Source: Candidatus Sulfopaludibacter sp. SbA3 (GTDB lineage: Bacteria; Acidobacteriota; Vicinamibacteria; Vicinamibacterales; UBA2999). Taken from it: 5,884 nt of DNA. Position 1 is the first letter of the stretch; every line of letters starts with the position of its first letter. The DNA lies in the NCBI GenBank assembly GCA_945866285.1, contig CAMBHC010000190.1:1-5884 (forward strand), read 5' to 3'. This document shows positions 1-5,751 of this stretch, one piece after another. A program made the translations under genes and the position numbers. Under the pieces are notes generated by a model, which did not search any database, had not been told where the DNA came from, and saw nothing but the letters and a program-made list of their open reading frames with translations.

Positions 1-89
1 TGTTGCGCGACGCGGGTGCGAGAAGCCAGCAGCCAGCCAGCAGCGAAGCCGAACACAAGCGCACCAACACCGACGATTGCGATTTCCAA
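1..89 (-). CDS. N-terminus of a single-pass membrane-anchored protein (partial; RmuC-like possible)
   Basis: The reverse strand is open from a TTG at 89 down to the left edge, giving 29 full codons. The predicted start is (M)EIAIVGVGALVFGFAAGW, followed by LLAS and then RTRVAQ. This is a single hydrophobic helix of about 20 residues with a Gly-rich face, ending in a basic, Gln-containing stretch. Such an N-terminus is typical of proteins with one membrane anchor followed by a cytoplasmic coiled coil, such as the DNA recombination protein RmuC; RNase Y also starts with this kind of helix. The body of the protein is outside the window, so the family cannot be decided. An extended -10 box lies nine bases before the TTG and there is no close Shine-Dalgarno sequence. 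The frame stays open upstream to an ATG at 227, but the 46 extra residues look unlike coding sequence. The gene is divergent from the PEGA gene. Confidence 0.55.
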   Translation of the reverse strand, partial: MEIAIVGVGALVFGFAAGWLLASRTRVAQ

Positions 90-98
90 TTCGTCAGG

Positions 99-107
99 AT
101 CGTAGCA
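99..107 (-). promoter_or_regulatory. Extended -10 promoter element for the - strand gene
   Basis: On the reverse strand the sequence TG-C-TACGAT matches the extended -10 form TGnTAnnnT. It ends nine bases before the TTG at 89, so transcription would begin about two or three bases from the start codon. No convincing -35 hexamer is seen 16-18 bases upstream, which an extended -10 can tolerate. The same decamer, with one base changed (TGCTAGGATC), precedes the M23 gene. Function is inferred from motif and position only. Confidence 0.4.
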
Positions 108-120
108 GACCTCCCGGTCT
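107..120. repeat. Short inverted repeat in the divergent promoter region
   Basis: AGACC and GGTCT are perfect 5-bp arms separated by TCCC. The repeat lies immediately upstream of the extended -10 box of the - strand gene, inside the expected promoter spacer, where an operator could sit. Arms this short arise easily by chance, so an operator role is only a possibility. Confidence 0.2.
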
Positions 121-268
121 CCTGTTTTTGTTACTGAAGCGTCGGCTGCCGTAGAAATCTGTAAGAGCGGCGGCCGGGTTCGCTCGTGAGGTTTTCTGTA
201 ACTGGTTGCGATGTCTCGGGTTAGCATAGCCACGCCCGGCCGAGCCAGCATGGAAGGGCCGTTGCACC

Positions 269-1834
269 ATGATCCGAGTGCTCCCTGCGGTGAACGACGC
301 GACGATTGCCATGGTCGATGGCTTTGGCCGTCGTACGCGTGGGATCGATCCGGATAGCGGTGACCCGATCGAAATCCTTGAGCTGTCTCCGGCGCTCGTC
401 GAGCATGCCGGCTTCGTGGCCGCGCTTGGTGACCGCGTCGCGCGGCATGCGGCTGTCCGTCATGCTTCCTACGTCCACCTGCGCCGGCTCGACCGACCGT
501 CGGCCGACCGCCTGGCCCTGGTGTCGGACGACACCGAGGGCTGGCGGCTCTCGCAGATGTTCGAGGTGGGGTCTGCGGCCGGCCTGCCTTTGGACATCAC
601 GGTGGTCATCGGCCTGCTGCGGCAATTGCTCCCCGCAGTGGCGCTGTTTGGCCGTCACAATCGCGACGCCGCCATCGGCGTGCTGGCTCCCGAGCGGCTG
701 ATCGTCACGCCGCAGGGCCGCCTGGTGATCGCGGAGCACGCGTTCGGACCGGCCATCGAGAAACTGAACCTTGGCCGCGACCGCCTGTGGCGCGACTACC
801 GCGTCTGCATGGCGCCGTCGGCCGGCTTACCGCGCGCCAACCCACGCGCGGATGCGCACGGCGTTGGCGTGGTCGCCCTGTCGCTGCTGCTTGGCCGTGT
901 CTTGTCCGAGGCGGAATACCCGAATCAGTTGGCAGAGCTCCTCGCTTCGGCCAACGAGAGCCGCGACGGCGACCTGACGCCGCTGTCGAAGACGCTGCTG
1001 ACGTGGCTGACGCGCGCGTTACAGCTCGATGTCAGCACGGCGTTCCAATCGCCACACGAAGCGCAGGTCGCCTTTGAGTCGGTACTGGCCAGCGACCGCG
1101 CCTATGTGACCTCGTCGAAAGCGCTCGACGAGTGGGTGACGATCGTTGGCGCCACGATCGAACAATCGCGCAAAGCGGCGACAGCGGCGCCAGACTTGGT
1201 ATCCGCCCCCGCCTCCGTGGCACCCCGGGCGTCCGCCTTCGCTCGCGAAGAATCGGGCGAGCTACGGCGAGATCTCGCCGTAGCGGCCTCCGGCCGCGAA
1301 GGCGGACCGGCACGAAGCCCGTTGGTACTGGCGCTGATCGTGTTCGCCATCGTGCAATCCGGCGTCGTGCTCTGGCTGTGGAATCGCGATCCCGGTGCGC
1401 CGCGCAAAGGCGAGGGCGAGCTGGTGGTTCAGTCGCGGCCGGTGGCGGCGCGCGTCTCAATCGATGGCGAGGAACGCGGTGTGACGCCCCTCACCATCGC
1501 GCTTCCCTCTGGGGCGCACGTGCTCGAAGTGCAGAGCGGCAAGTCCGAGCCGCGGGTGATCCCGCTGACCATTCAGGCCGGCGTGCAGACGGCGCAATAT
1601 ATCGAGCTGCAGAACGTGGCCATGACCGGTGGCCTCGAGATTCGCAGCGACCCGCCCGGCGCGCGGGTGACCATCGACGGCCAGGGCCGCGGGACGACCC
1701 CGGTGACCATTCGCGACCTGGCGCCGGGTGACCACCAAATCGTCCTCGAGGGCGGCGGCCGCAAGGTGACGCAAGCCGTTCGCATCGATGCGGGCATAAC
1801 TGCGCAGCTTGTCGTGCCCTTGCCACGGCGCTAA
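269..1834 (+). CDS. Pseudokinase-like, transmembrane, tandem PEGA-domain protein
   Basis: This 521-residue protein has three parts. Residues about 65-290 resemble a Ser/Thr kinase fold of the PknB type: a catalytic-loop-like IGVLAPERL (136-144), a strand then EHAFG (156-160) where DFG would be, and a C-lobe helix resembling ADAHGVGVVALSLLLGR. The canonical catalytic Asp, Lys and Asn of HRDLKPEN align with V138, A140 and R143, and no DFG Asp is present, so phosphotransfer is unlikely. A low-complexity linker (about 300-349) leads to one transmembrane helix (about 350-372). Two PEGA domains follow (about 383-450 and 454-521), with VSIDGEERGVTPLTI and VTIDGQGRGTTPVTI as core repeats. PEGA domains are small beta modules usually found on the outer side of the membrane. 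A likely role is an envelope scaffold or sensor, but its partner is unknown. The ATG at 269 follows GGAAGGG (252-258) at a ten-base spacing, supporting this start. Part of the linker is encoded by the inverted-repeat cluster at 1231-1307. Confidence 0.85.
   Translation: MIRVLPAVNDATIAMVDGFGRRTRGIDPDSGDPIEILELSPALVEHAGFVAALGDRVARHAAVRHASYVHLRRLDRPSADRLALVSDDTEGWRLSQMFEVGSAAGLPLDITVVIGLLRQLLPAVALFGRHNRDAAIGVLAPERLIVTPQGRLVIAEHAFGPAIEKLNLGRDRLWRDYRVCMAPSAGLPRANPRADAHGVGVVALSLLLGRVLSEAEYPNQLAELLASANESRDGDLTPLSKTLLTWLTRALQLDVSTAFQSPHEAQVAFESVLASDRAYVTSSKALDEWVTIVGATIEQSRKAATAAPDLVSAPASVAPRASAFAREESGELRRDLAVAASGREGGPARSPLVLALIVFAIVQSGVVLWLWNRDPGAPRKGEGELVVQSRPVAARVSIDGEERGVTPLTIALPSGAHVLEVQSGKSEPRVIPLTIQAGVQTAQYIELQNVAMTGGLEIRSDPPGARVTIDGQGRGTTPVTIRDLAPGDHQIVLEGGGRKVTQAVRIDAGITAQLVVPLPRR
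1231..1307. repeat. Nested inverted-repeat cluster inside the PEGA gene
   Basis: Outer perfect 12-bp arms, GTCCGCCTTCGC (1231-1242) and its complement GCGAAGGCGGAC (1296-1307), enclose a perfect 24-bp palindrome at 1261-1284 (half-site GCTACGGCGAGA). Two smaller hairpins are also present: CTTCGC-TC-GCGAAG (1237-1250) and GCGGCC-TCC-GGCCGC (1283-1297). GCTCGC (1241-1246) and GCGAGC (1257-1262) form a further pair. The cluster encodes residues about 321-347, the polar, Ala/Gly/Arg/Glu-rich linker just before the membrane helix, and keeps the frame open. The density of perfect arms exceeds what coding constraint on a linker needs. A REP-like extragenic palindrome inserted in frame at a tolerant site is the favoured explanation. 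No flanking target duplication was recognised. Confidence 0.7.
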
Positions 1835-1868
1835 CTCCTCTTTTTGCATACCTTTGCGCCTCAACTTT

Positions 1869-1877
1869 TGCTAGGAT
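1869..1877 (+). promoter_or_regulatory. Extended -10 promoter element for the M23 peptidase gene
   Basis: TG-C-TAGGAT fits the extended -10 form. It ends 14 bases before the ATG at 1892, giving a predicted 5' leader of about eight bases. The bases between (CGACCGTCCTCCAA) contain no Shine-Dalgarno sequence. A TTGCAT at 1844-1849 is too far away (22-base spacer) to be a normal -35. The gene could therefore be transcribed separately from the upstream PEGA gene even though only 57 bases separate them. This is motif-based inference. Confidence 0.4.
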
Positions 1878-1891
1878 CGACCGTCCTCCAA

Positions 1892-3148
1892 ATGCGTAAA
1901 CGGTTCTTGATCCCGGCTATCGCCCTACTCGTGGGGGCTGCATCATCGCCCCTGTGGCTGGTGTCGGCCGCCGATTCCGTGTCGATGGCGCGGCTCAACG
2001 CCGATGTCTCGCTCGAACGCGACGCCGATTACCTGACCGGATACGTCCCCACGCGCACTACCATCGGCTCCGTCTTCGACCACCACATGATCGAAGGGCC
2101 AGAGAAGACCGTGCTGGTGGCATCGCTCGGTGATGCCTTCGACCTGCGGCGCATCCGCGCCGGGCAGCCGTACCTGATCGATCGCATGCTCGACGGCCGC
2201 GTGCGCCGGTTCGAGTACGAAATCGACGCCGACCGCCGGCTGACCGCGACCCGCGGCTCGCTTGACGGCACTCCTCGCTTCCACACCGCGATCGAACGCA
2301 TTCCCAAGGAGACGACGGTCGTCACCGTCGAAGGCGCCATCGATCGCGAGACCAACTCGCTGTCGGCCGCGCTCAACAAGGCCGGCGAGCGCATTGACCT
2401 GGCGCTGGGCCTGGCCGACGTGTTCTCCGGCGAGATCGACTTCAATTCCGACCTGCAGCCCGGCGACCACTTCAAGGTGCTCGTGGAGCGGCACTCGCGC
2501 GAGGGCAAGCTGGCCGGTTACGGCCCGATCCTGGCGGCCGAGTTCGTCAACGAGGGCCGCGAAATGCGCGCCATTCGCTTCACGCCCGAAGGTGGCTCGC
2601 CGGCGTATTACGACGACCAGGGCCGGTCGTTGAAGCGTTTCTTCCTGAAGTCGCCGCTCAAGTTCGAACCGCGAGTGACGTCGACTTTCTCCGCCTCGCG
2701 CAAGCATCCCCTCCTCGGCTACGCGCGGGCCCACAACGGCGTTGATTACCACGCCGGCACGGGCGCCCCCGTCGTCTCGGTGGCCCCCGGTGTGGTCACG
2801 CTTGCGGCCTGGACCAGCGGCGGCGGACGCACGGTGAAGGTGCGACACCCCAACGGTTACGAAACTGAATACCTGCACCTGTCGGCGATCGCGGTGAAGC
2901 AGGGTTCGCGGATTGGCCAGGGCGAGCTCGTCGGTAAGGTCGGCCAGACCGGCCTCGCGACCGGTCCGCATCTGCATTACGGGTTGAAGAAGAACGGGAG
3001 CTACGTCAACCCGATCCTCGAACACCGCAACATGCCGCCCGGCGATCCGGTCTCGGCCTCGCTGATGAATGTGTTCTCGTCAGAGCGCGACCGTTACCTG
3101 TCGCTGCTGTTCACCCCGTCCATCGTCCGCGCCGCCAACAATAATTAA
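1892..3148 (+). CDS. Exported M23-family peptidoglycan endopeptidase (MepM/Csd3 type)
   Basis: The 418-residue product is predicted to cleave peptide cross-links of peptidoglycan outside the cytoplasmic membrane. Residues 1-28 (MRKRF, then a hydrophobic stretch ending SAAD) form a signal peptide or N-terminal anchor. Residues about 50-115 (GDAFDLRRIRAGQPY) resemble the LysM/OapA-like region of MepM-type enzymes. Residues about 130-245 match the Csd3-like second N-terminal domain (SLSAALNKAG, FSGEIDFNSDLQPGD). The C-terminal M23 (lysostaphin-like) domain spans about 260-380 and is complete: H281 and D285 of HNGVD and H362 of HLH are the expected zinc ligands, and H329 (YLHLS) and H360 are the expected catalytic histidines. 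An active enzyme is therefore likely. The frame extends upstream to a TTG at 1844, but the ATG at 1892 gives a proper signal peptide, so it is preferred. The order LysM-like, Csd3-like, M23 is typical of growth-related hydrolases. Confidence 0.93.
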   Translation: MRKRFLIPAIALLVGAASSPLWLVSAADSVSMARLNADVSLERDADYLTGYVPTRTTIGSVFDHHMIEGPEKTVLVASLGDAFDLRRIRAGQPYLIDRMLDGRVRRFEYEIDADRRLTATRGSLDGTPRFHTAIERIPKETTVVTVEGAIDRETNSLSAALNKAGERIDLALGLADVFSGEIDFNSDLQPGDHFKVLVERHSREGKLAGYGPILAAEFVNEGREMRAIRFTPEGGSPAYYDDQGRSLKRFFLKSPLKFEPRVTSTFSASRKHPLLGYARAHNGVDYHAGTGAPVVSVAPGVVTLAAWTSGGGRTVKVRHPNGYETEYLHLSAIAVKQGSRIGQGELVGKVGQTGLATGPHLHYGLKKNGSYVNPILEHRNMPPGDPVSASLMNVFSSERDRYLSLLFTPSIVRAANNN

Positions 3149-3221
3149 GTTAGCCACACAGGCCGCTGAGGTGTACCTAGAAGTATTGGCCTCTGTGTTC
3201 TCTGTGGCCCCTGCGGCCAAC
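3149..3221. repeat. Intergenic imperfect hairpin with a 9-bp periodic right arm
   Basis: Immediately after the M23 stop codon, 3149-3171 can pair with 3199-3221. Of 23 positions, 16 are Watson-Crick, two are G-U and five are mismatches. The right side also reads as three consecutive imperfect 9-base units: CCTCTGTGT (3190-3198), TCTCTGTGG (3199-3207) and CCCCTGCGG (3208-3216). No T-tract follows, so this is not a classic intrinsic terminator, although a stem this long could still slow transcription or protect the 3' end of the M23 message. Its form suits a repetitive extragenic palindrome. Whether it recurs in the genome cannot be seen from here. Confidence 0.5.
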
Positions 3222-3222
3222 A

Positions 3223-3228
3223 TATAAT
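3223..3228 (+). promoter_or_regulatory. Consensus -10 box (TATAAT) for the DUF1015 gene
   Basis: A perfect TATAAT stands out in this GC-rich DNA and ends nine bases before the ATG at 3238. Transcription would start at about 3234-3237, giving a leaderless message. The nine intervening bases (TCATTACGA) contain no Shine-Dalgarno sequence, consistent with that. The -35 side falls inside the upstream hairpin element and is poor: TTCTCT at 3198-3203 matches three of six positions at a 19-base spacing. Confidence 0.5.
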
Positions 3229-3237
3229 TCATTACGA

Positions 3238-4434
3238 ATGTCCGCCATCTACCCCTTCCGGGCCCTGCGGCCGGTGCCGAAGTCGGCCGCCGCCGTGGCG
3301 TCCGTCCCCTACGACGTCGTCAATACCGAAGAGGCCCGCGCGTTGGCCGAAGGGAACCCGCTCAGCTTCCTCCGTGTCTCGCGGCCCGAGCTCGACCTGC
3401 CGCCGGGGACCGACTCCCACGGCGATGCGGTCTACGACCTGGCGACCAGGAACTTCGCGCGGCTGAAGGACCTGGCGCCGCTGGTGGTCGAGGACGAAGC
3501 CAGCTTCTATGTGTATCGCCTCCATATGGGGACGCACGTGCAGTCGGGCGTGGCGGCGTGTTTCTCGATTGATGAATACGATCGCGACCTGGTCAAGAAG
3601 CACGAGAAGACCCGGCCCGACAAGGAAGACGATCGCACCCGTCACATGCTCGCCATTGGCGCGCAGACTGGTCCGGTCTTCCTGACCTATCGCGCCTCGA
3701 CGGCGATCGATGCGGTGGTGACCAGTGCGACCCAGGCCGATCCCCTGTACGACATCGTCGCGCCAGATGAGGTGCGTCACCAGTTGTGGCGCGTGCCGGT
3801 CGCGATGAACCAGGCCGTCGTCGATGCCTTTGCCGCGCTCGACAGCCTCTACATCGCGGATGGACACCATCGCGCCGCCAGCGCGGCGAGAACCCGTCGC
3901 TCGCTCGCAGAGAACGGCCCCGGCGAACACGACCGCGTGCTGGCCGTGGCGTTCCCCGACAACCAGGTGCAGGTGCTGTCCTACAACCGCGTGGTGCGCG
4001 ACCTGCACGGCCTGACGGCCAACGAATTCCTGGGCTCGCTGAAGCGGCGCCTGACCGTGACCGAGGGCGGCCCCGCGACGCCGGCCCGCAAGGGCGACGT
4101 GGCGATGTATCTCGCCGGAGCGTGGCACACGCTGACGCTGCCGGCCGGCTCGCACTCGCTCGACGTGGACATCCTGGAGAGCACAATCCTTGAGTCGGTG
4201 CTGGGCATCTACGATGTCCGCACCGACAAGCGGATTGATTTCGTCGGCGGCATCCGTGGCACCGCGGCGCTCGAGCAACTGGTCACCAGCAAGTCGTTCG
4301 CGGTGGCCTTCTCGATGTTCCCCGTGTCGGTCGCCGACCTGATGCGCGTTTCGGACGCCGGCGAGATCATGCCGCCCAAGTCGACCTGGTTCGAGCCGAA
4401 GCTCCGCGACGGCCTGCTGTCGCATTTACTGTGA
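3238..4434 (+). CDS. DUF1015 family protein (possible role in serine metabolism)
   Basis: The 398-residue protein is a full-length DUF1015 member (Pfam PF06245, COG4198) whose biochemical function is, as far as I know, not settled. Recognisable landmarks are YPFRALRP at residues 5-12, VPYDVV at 23-28, KHEKTRPDKEDDR at 121-133, IADGHHRAASA around 206-216, and the C-terminal MPPKSTWFEPKL. The DGHHR (208-212) followed by small residues resembles the GxHRxxA signature of the ParB/sulfiredoxin superfamily, which includes the free-serine kinases SerK and SbnI. E123 in the KHEKT motif is a candidate catalytic acid. No signal peptide or membrane segment is seen, so it is cytoplasmic. The next two genes are serA and serC, which links it by context to phosphoserine metabolism; kinase or phosphatase-like chemistry is an inference. 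The ATG at 3238 is supported by the TATAAT nine bases upstream and by the conserved N-terminus. Confidence 0.9.
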   Translation: MSAIYPFRALRPVPKSAAAVASVPYDVVNTEEARALAEGNPLSFLRVSRPELDLPPGTDSHGDAVYDLATRNFARLKDLAPLVVEDEASFYVYRLHMGTHVQSGVAACFSIDEYDRDLVKKHEKTRPDKEDDRTRHMLAIGAQTGPVFLTYRASTAIDAVVTSATQADPLYDIVAPDEVRHQLWRVPVAMNQAVVDAFAALDSLYIADGHHRAASAARTRRSLAENGPGEHDRVLAVAFPDNQVQVLSYNRVVRDLHGLTANEFLGSLKRRLTVTEGGPATPARKGDVAMYLAGAWHTLTLPAGSHSLDVDILESTILESVLGIYDVRTDKRIDFVGGIRGTAALEQLVTSKSFAVAFSMFPVSVADLMRVSDAGEIMPPKSTWFEPKLRDGLLSHLL

Positions 4435-4444
4435 AACAGGCGGT

Positions 4445-4511
4445 CTTGAGGGCTTGGGGACTTGAGGTCTTGGAGACCTCAGCCAGGCCCCCAAGGCCCC
4501 AAGCCCCCAGG
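4445..4511. repeat. Intergenic 8-bp-unit array with inverted arms, upstream of serA
   Basis: Four head-to-tail 8-base units follow the pattern CTTGRRGN: CTTGAGGG (4445-4452), CTTGGGGA (4453-4460), CTTGAGGT (4461-4468) and CTTGGAGA (4469-4476). After a short centre come complementary-strand units CCCCCAAG (4488-4495) and GCCCCAAG (4496-4503), then a diverged CCCCCAGG (4504-4511). Two perfect stems result: GGGCTTGGGG (4450-4459) with 4497-4506, and inside it TGAGGTCT (4463-4470) with 4474-4481 closing a three-base loop. The 3' arm ends two bases before the likely serA Shine-Dalgarno sequence (AGGA, 4509-4512). A folded transcript could therefore affect serA translation. No T-run follows, so a terminator is unlikely. 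Confidence 0.7.
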
Positions 4512-4516
4512 ACCTT

Positions 4517-5740
4517 ATGAAAGTACTAATCGCCGACAAATTCGAACAGTCCGGGATTGAGGGTCTGAAGGCCGCCGGCTGCGAAGTGATCTTCCAGCCC
4601 GACGCCAAGGGTGACGGCCTGGTCGCCGCCATCAAGGACACCGGCGCGCCCGTGCTGGTCGTGCGCTCCAACAAGGTGACCGAGCCCATGCTCGATGCCG
4701 GCAGCTTGTCGCTGATCGTCCGCGCCGGCGCCGGCGTGAACACCATCGATGTGGCGGGTGCGTCGAAGCGCGGCATTTACGTCTCGAACTGCCCCGGCAA
4801 GAACTCGGTGGCGGTGGCGGAACTGACGATGGGCTTGATGCTGTCGGTGGACCGCCGCATCCCCGACAACGTCGCCGAGCTGCGGGCGGGGAAGTGGAAC
4901 AAGAAGGAATACTCGAACGCCAGGGGCCTGGCGGGACAGACGCTGGGCCTGATCGGCTTTGGCCACATCGGCCAGGAAGTCGCGTCTCGCGCCCGCGCGT
5001 TCGGCATGCCGGTGCTGGTGTGGAGCCGTCGCTTCAGTGACGACGCCTCGGCCCGCGCGAAGGCCGAAAAGGACTTCGGCATCCACGTCGTGGCCACGGC
5101 GGCGGAGCTGGTCGCGAAGGCCGACATCCTGAGTGTGCACCTGGCGCTCACCAAGGAGACGCGCGGGTTCGTCAACGCCGAGTTGCTGGCGCATGCGAAG
5201 ACGGGCGCCTACTTCATCAACACCGCCCGTGGCGAAGTGGTGGACTACGCCGCTCTCGAGACCGTGGTGAAGGAGAAGGGCCTGCGCGTTGGCCTGGACG
5301 TGTTCGCCAACGAGCCGGCCGAGGGCACCGCGGATTTCAGTGACACGCTGGTGGCGCAGCCAAACGTCTATGGCACGCACCACATCGGCGCCTCAACCGG
5401 CCAGGCCCAGGAAGCCATTGCCGCGGAGACCGTGCGCATCATCACCACCTTCAAGGACACCGGCAAGGTGCCCAACGTGGTGAACCTGGCCAAGCTGACG
5501 CCCGCCACTCACATGCTGGTGGTGCGCCACCGCGACAAGCCCGGCGTGCTCGCGCACGTCTTTGAATACCTGCGCGTCGCGCACCTGAACGTCCAGGAAA
5601 CCGAGAACATCATCTTCGAAGGCGCCCAGGCCGCCGTCGCTCGCATCAATCTTGACGGTGCGCCGTCGCCGCGTGCGCTCGACGCCATGCAGTCGAGCAA
5701 CGCCGACATCCTCGATCTTCAACTCGTTCAACTTTCCTGA
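4517..5740 (+). CDS. serA: D-3-phosphoglycerate dehydrogenase
   Basis: SerA catalyses the NAD-dependent oxidation of 3-phosphoglycerate to 3-phosphohydroxypyruvate, the first step of the phosphorylated serine pathway, in the cytoplasm. The 407-residue length is close to that of the short, ACT-containing type (E. coli SerA is about 410). Substrate-binding R50-S51 lies in VVRSNK. The Rossmann nucleotide-binding motif GFGHIG is at 147-152. The catalytic set is complete: R238 (NTARGE), E266 (FANEP) and H289 (THHIGAST). The ACT domain spans about 331-407 (MLVVRHRDKPGVLAHVFEYL) and in this family usually binds serine for feedback inhibition; there is no intervening ASB domain. Residue 288 is His where many homologues have Pro (TPHIG), probably a subfamily trait. 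The ATG at 4517 follows AGGA (4509-4512) with a short four-base gap. serC starts 11 bases after the stop, so the two are almost certainly co-transcribed. Confidence 0.96.
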   Translation: MKVLIADKFEQSGIEGLKAAGCEVIFQPDAKGDGLVAAIKDTGAPVLVVRSNKVTEPMLDAGSLSLIVRAGAGVNTIDVAGASKRGIYVSNCPGKNSVAVAELTMGLMLSVDRRIPDNVAELRAGKWNKKEYSNARGLAGQTLGLIGFGHIGQEVASRARAFGMPVLVWSRRFSDDASARAKAEKDFGIHVVATAAELVAKADILSVHLALTKETRGFVNAELLAHAKTGAYFINTARGEVVDYAALETVVKEKGLRVGLDVFANEPAEGTADFSDTLVAQPNVYGTHHIGASTGQAQEAIAAETVRIITTFKDTGKVPNVVNLAKLTPATHMLVVRHRDKPGVLAHVFEYLRVAHLNVQETENIIFEGAQAAVARINLDGAPSPRALDAMQSSNADILDLQLVQLS

Positions 5741-5751
5741 CAAGGGTCCTG

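Noticed and set aside
206..227. Promoter for the PEGA gene built from TTGCGA and TAGCAT
   Set aside because: The spacer is only ten bases, far from 16-18, and no other -35 fits TAGCAT well, so I could not support a specific promoter.
250..357. Short open frame of 35 codons starting at the ATG at 250, overlapping the PEGA gene start
   Set aside because: It has no ribosome-binding site of its own; its second and following codons contain the Shine-Dalgarno sequence of the PEGA gene. The product has no distinguishing feature.
1844..1891. Upstream TTG start adding 16 residues to the M23 peptidase
   Set aside because: The extra residues put a non-signal-like segment before MRKRF and its hydrophobic stretch, the region overlaps the probable promoter, and no Shine-Dalgarno sequence precedes the TTG.
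1943..3025. 360-codon reverse-strand open frame opposite the M23 gene
   Set aside because: It is a mirror frame caused by high third-position GC. The + strand protein has complete domains and catalytic motifs, while the reverse product shows no recognisable family and has atypical His/Arg/Gly/Val-rich composition.
3149..3221. Intrinsic terminator after the M23 gene
   Set aside because: The stem is long but imperfect and is not followed by a T-tract; it is listed as a hairpin repeat instead.
3232..4425. 397-codon reverse-strand open frame opposite the DUF1015 gene
   Set aside because: Same mirror-frame effect. The + strand frame encodes a full-length conserved protein and the reverse product has no recognisable motif.
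4450..4506. Intrinsic terminator or serine-responsive riboswitch before serA
   Set aside because: There is no T-run after the stems, no recognised riboswitch core, and the 8-base tandem build points to a repeat element; effects on translation remain possible.
4526..5383. 285-codon reverse-strand open frame opposite serA
   Set aside because: Shadow of a clear serA gene; its composition is biased and no family is recognisable.
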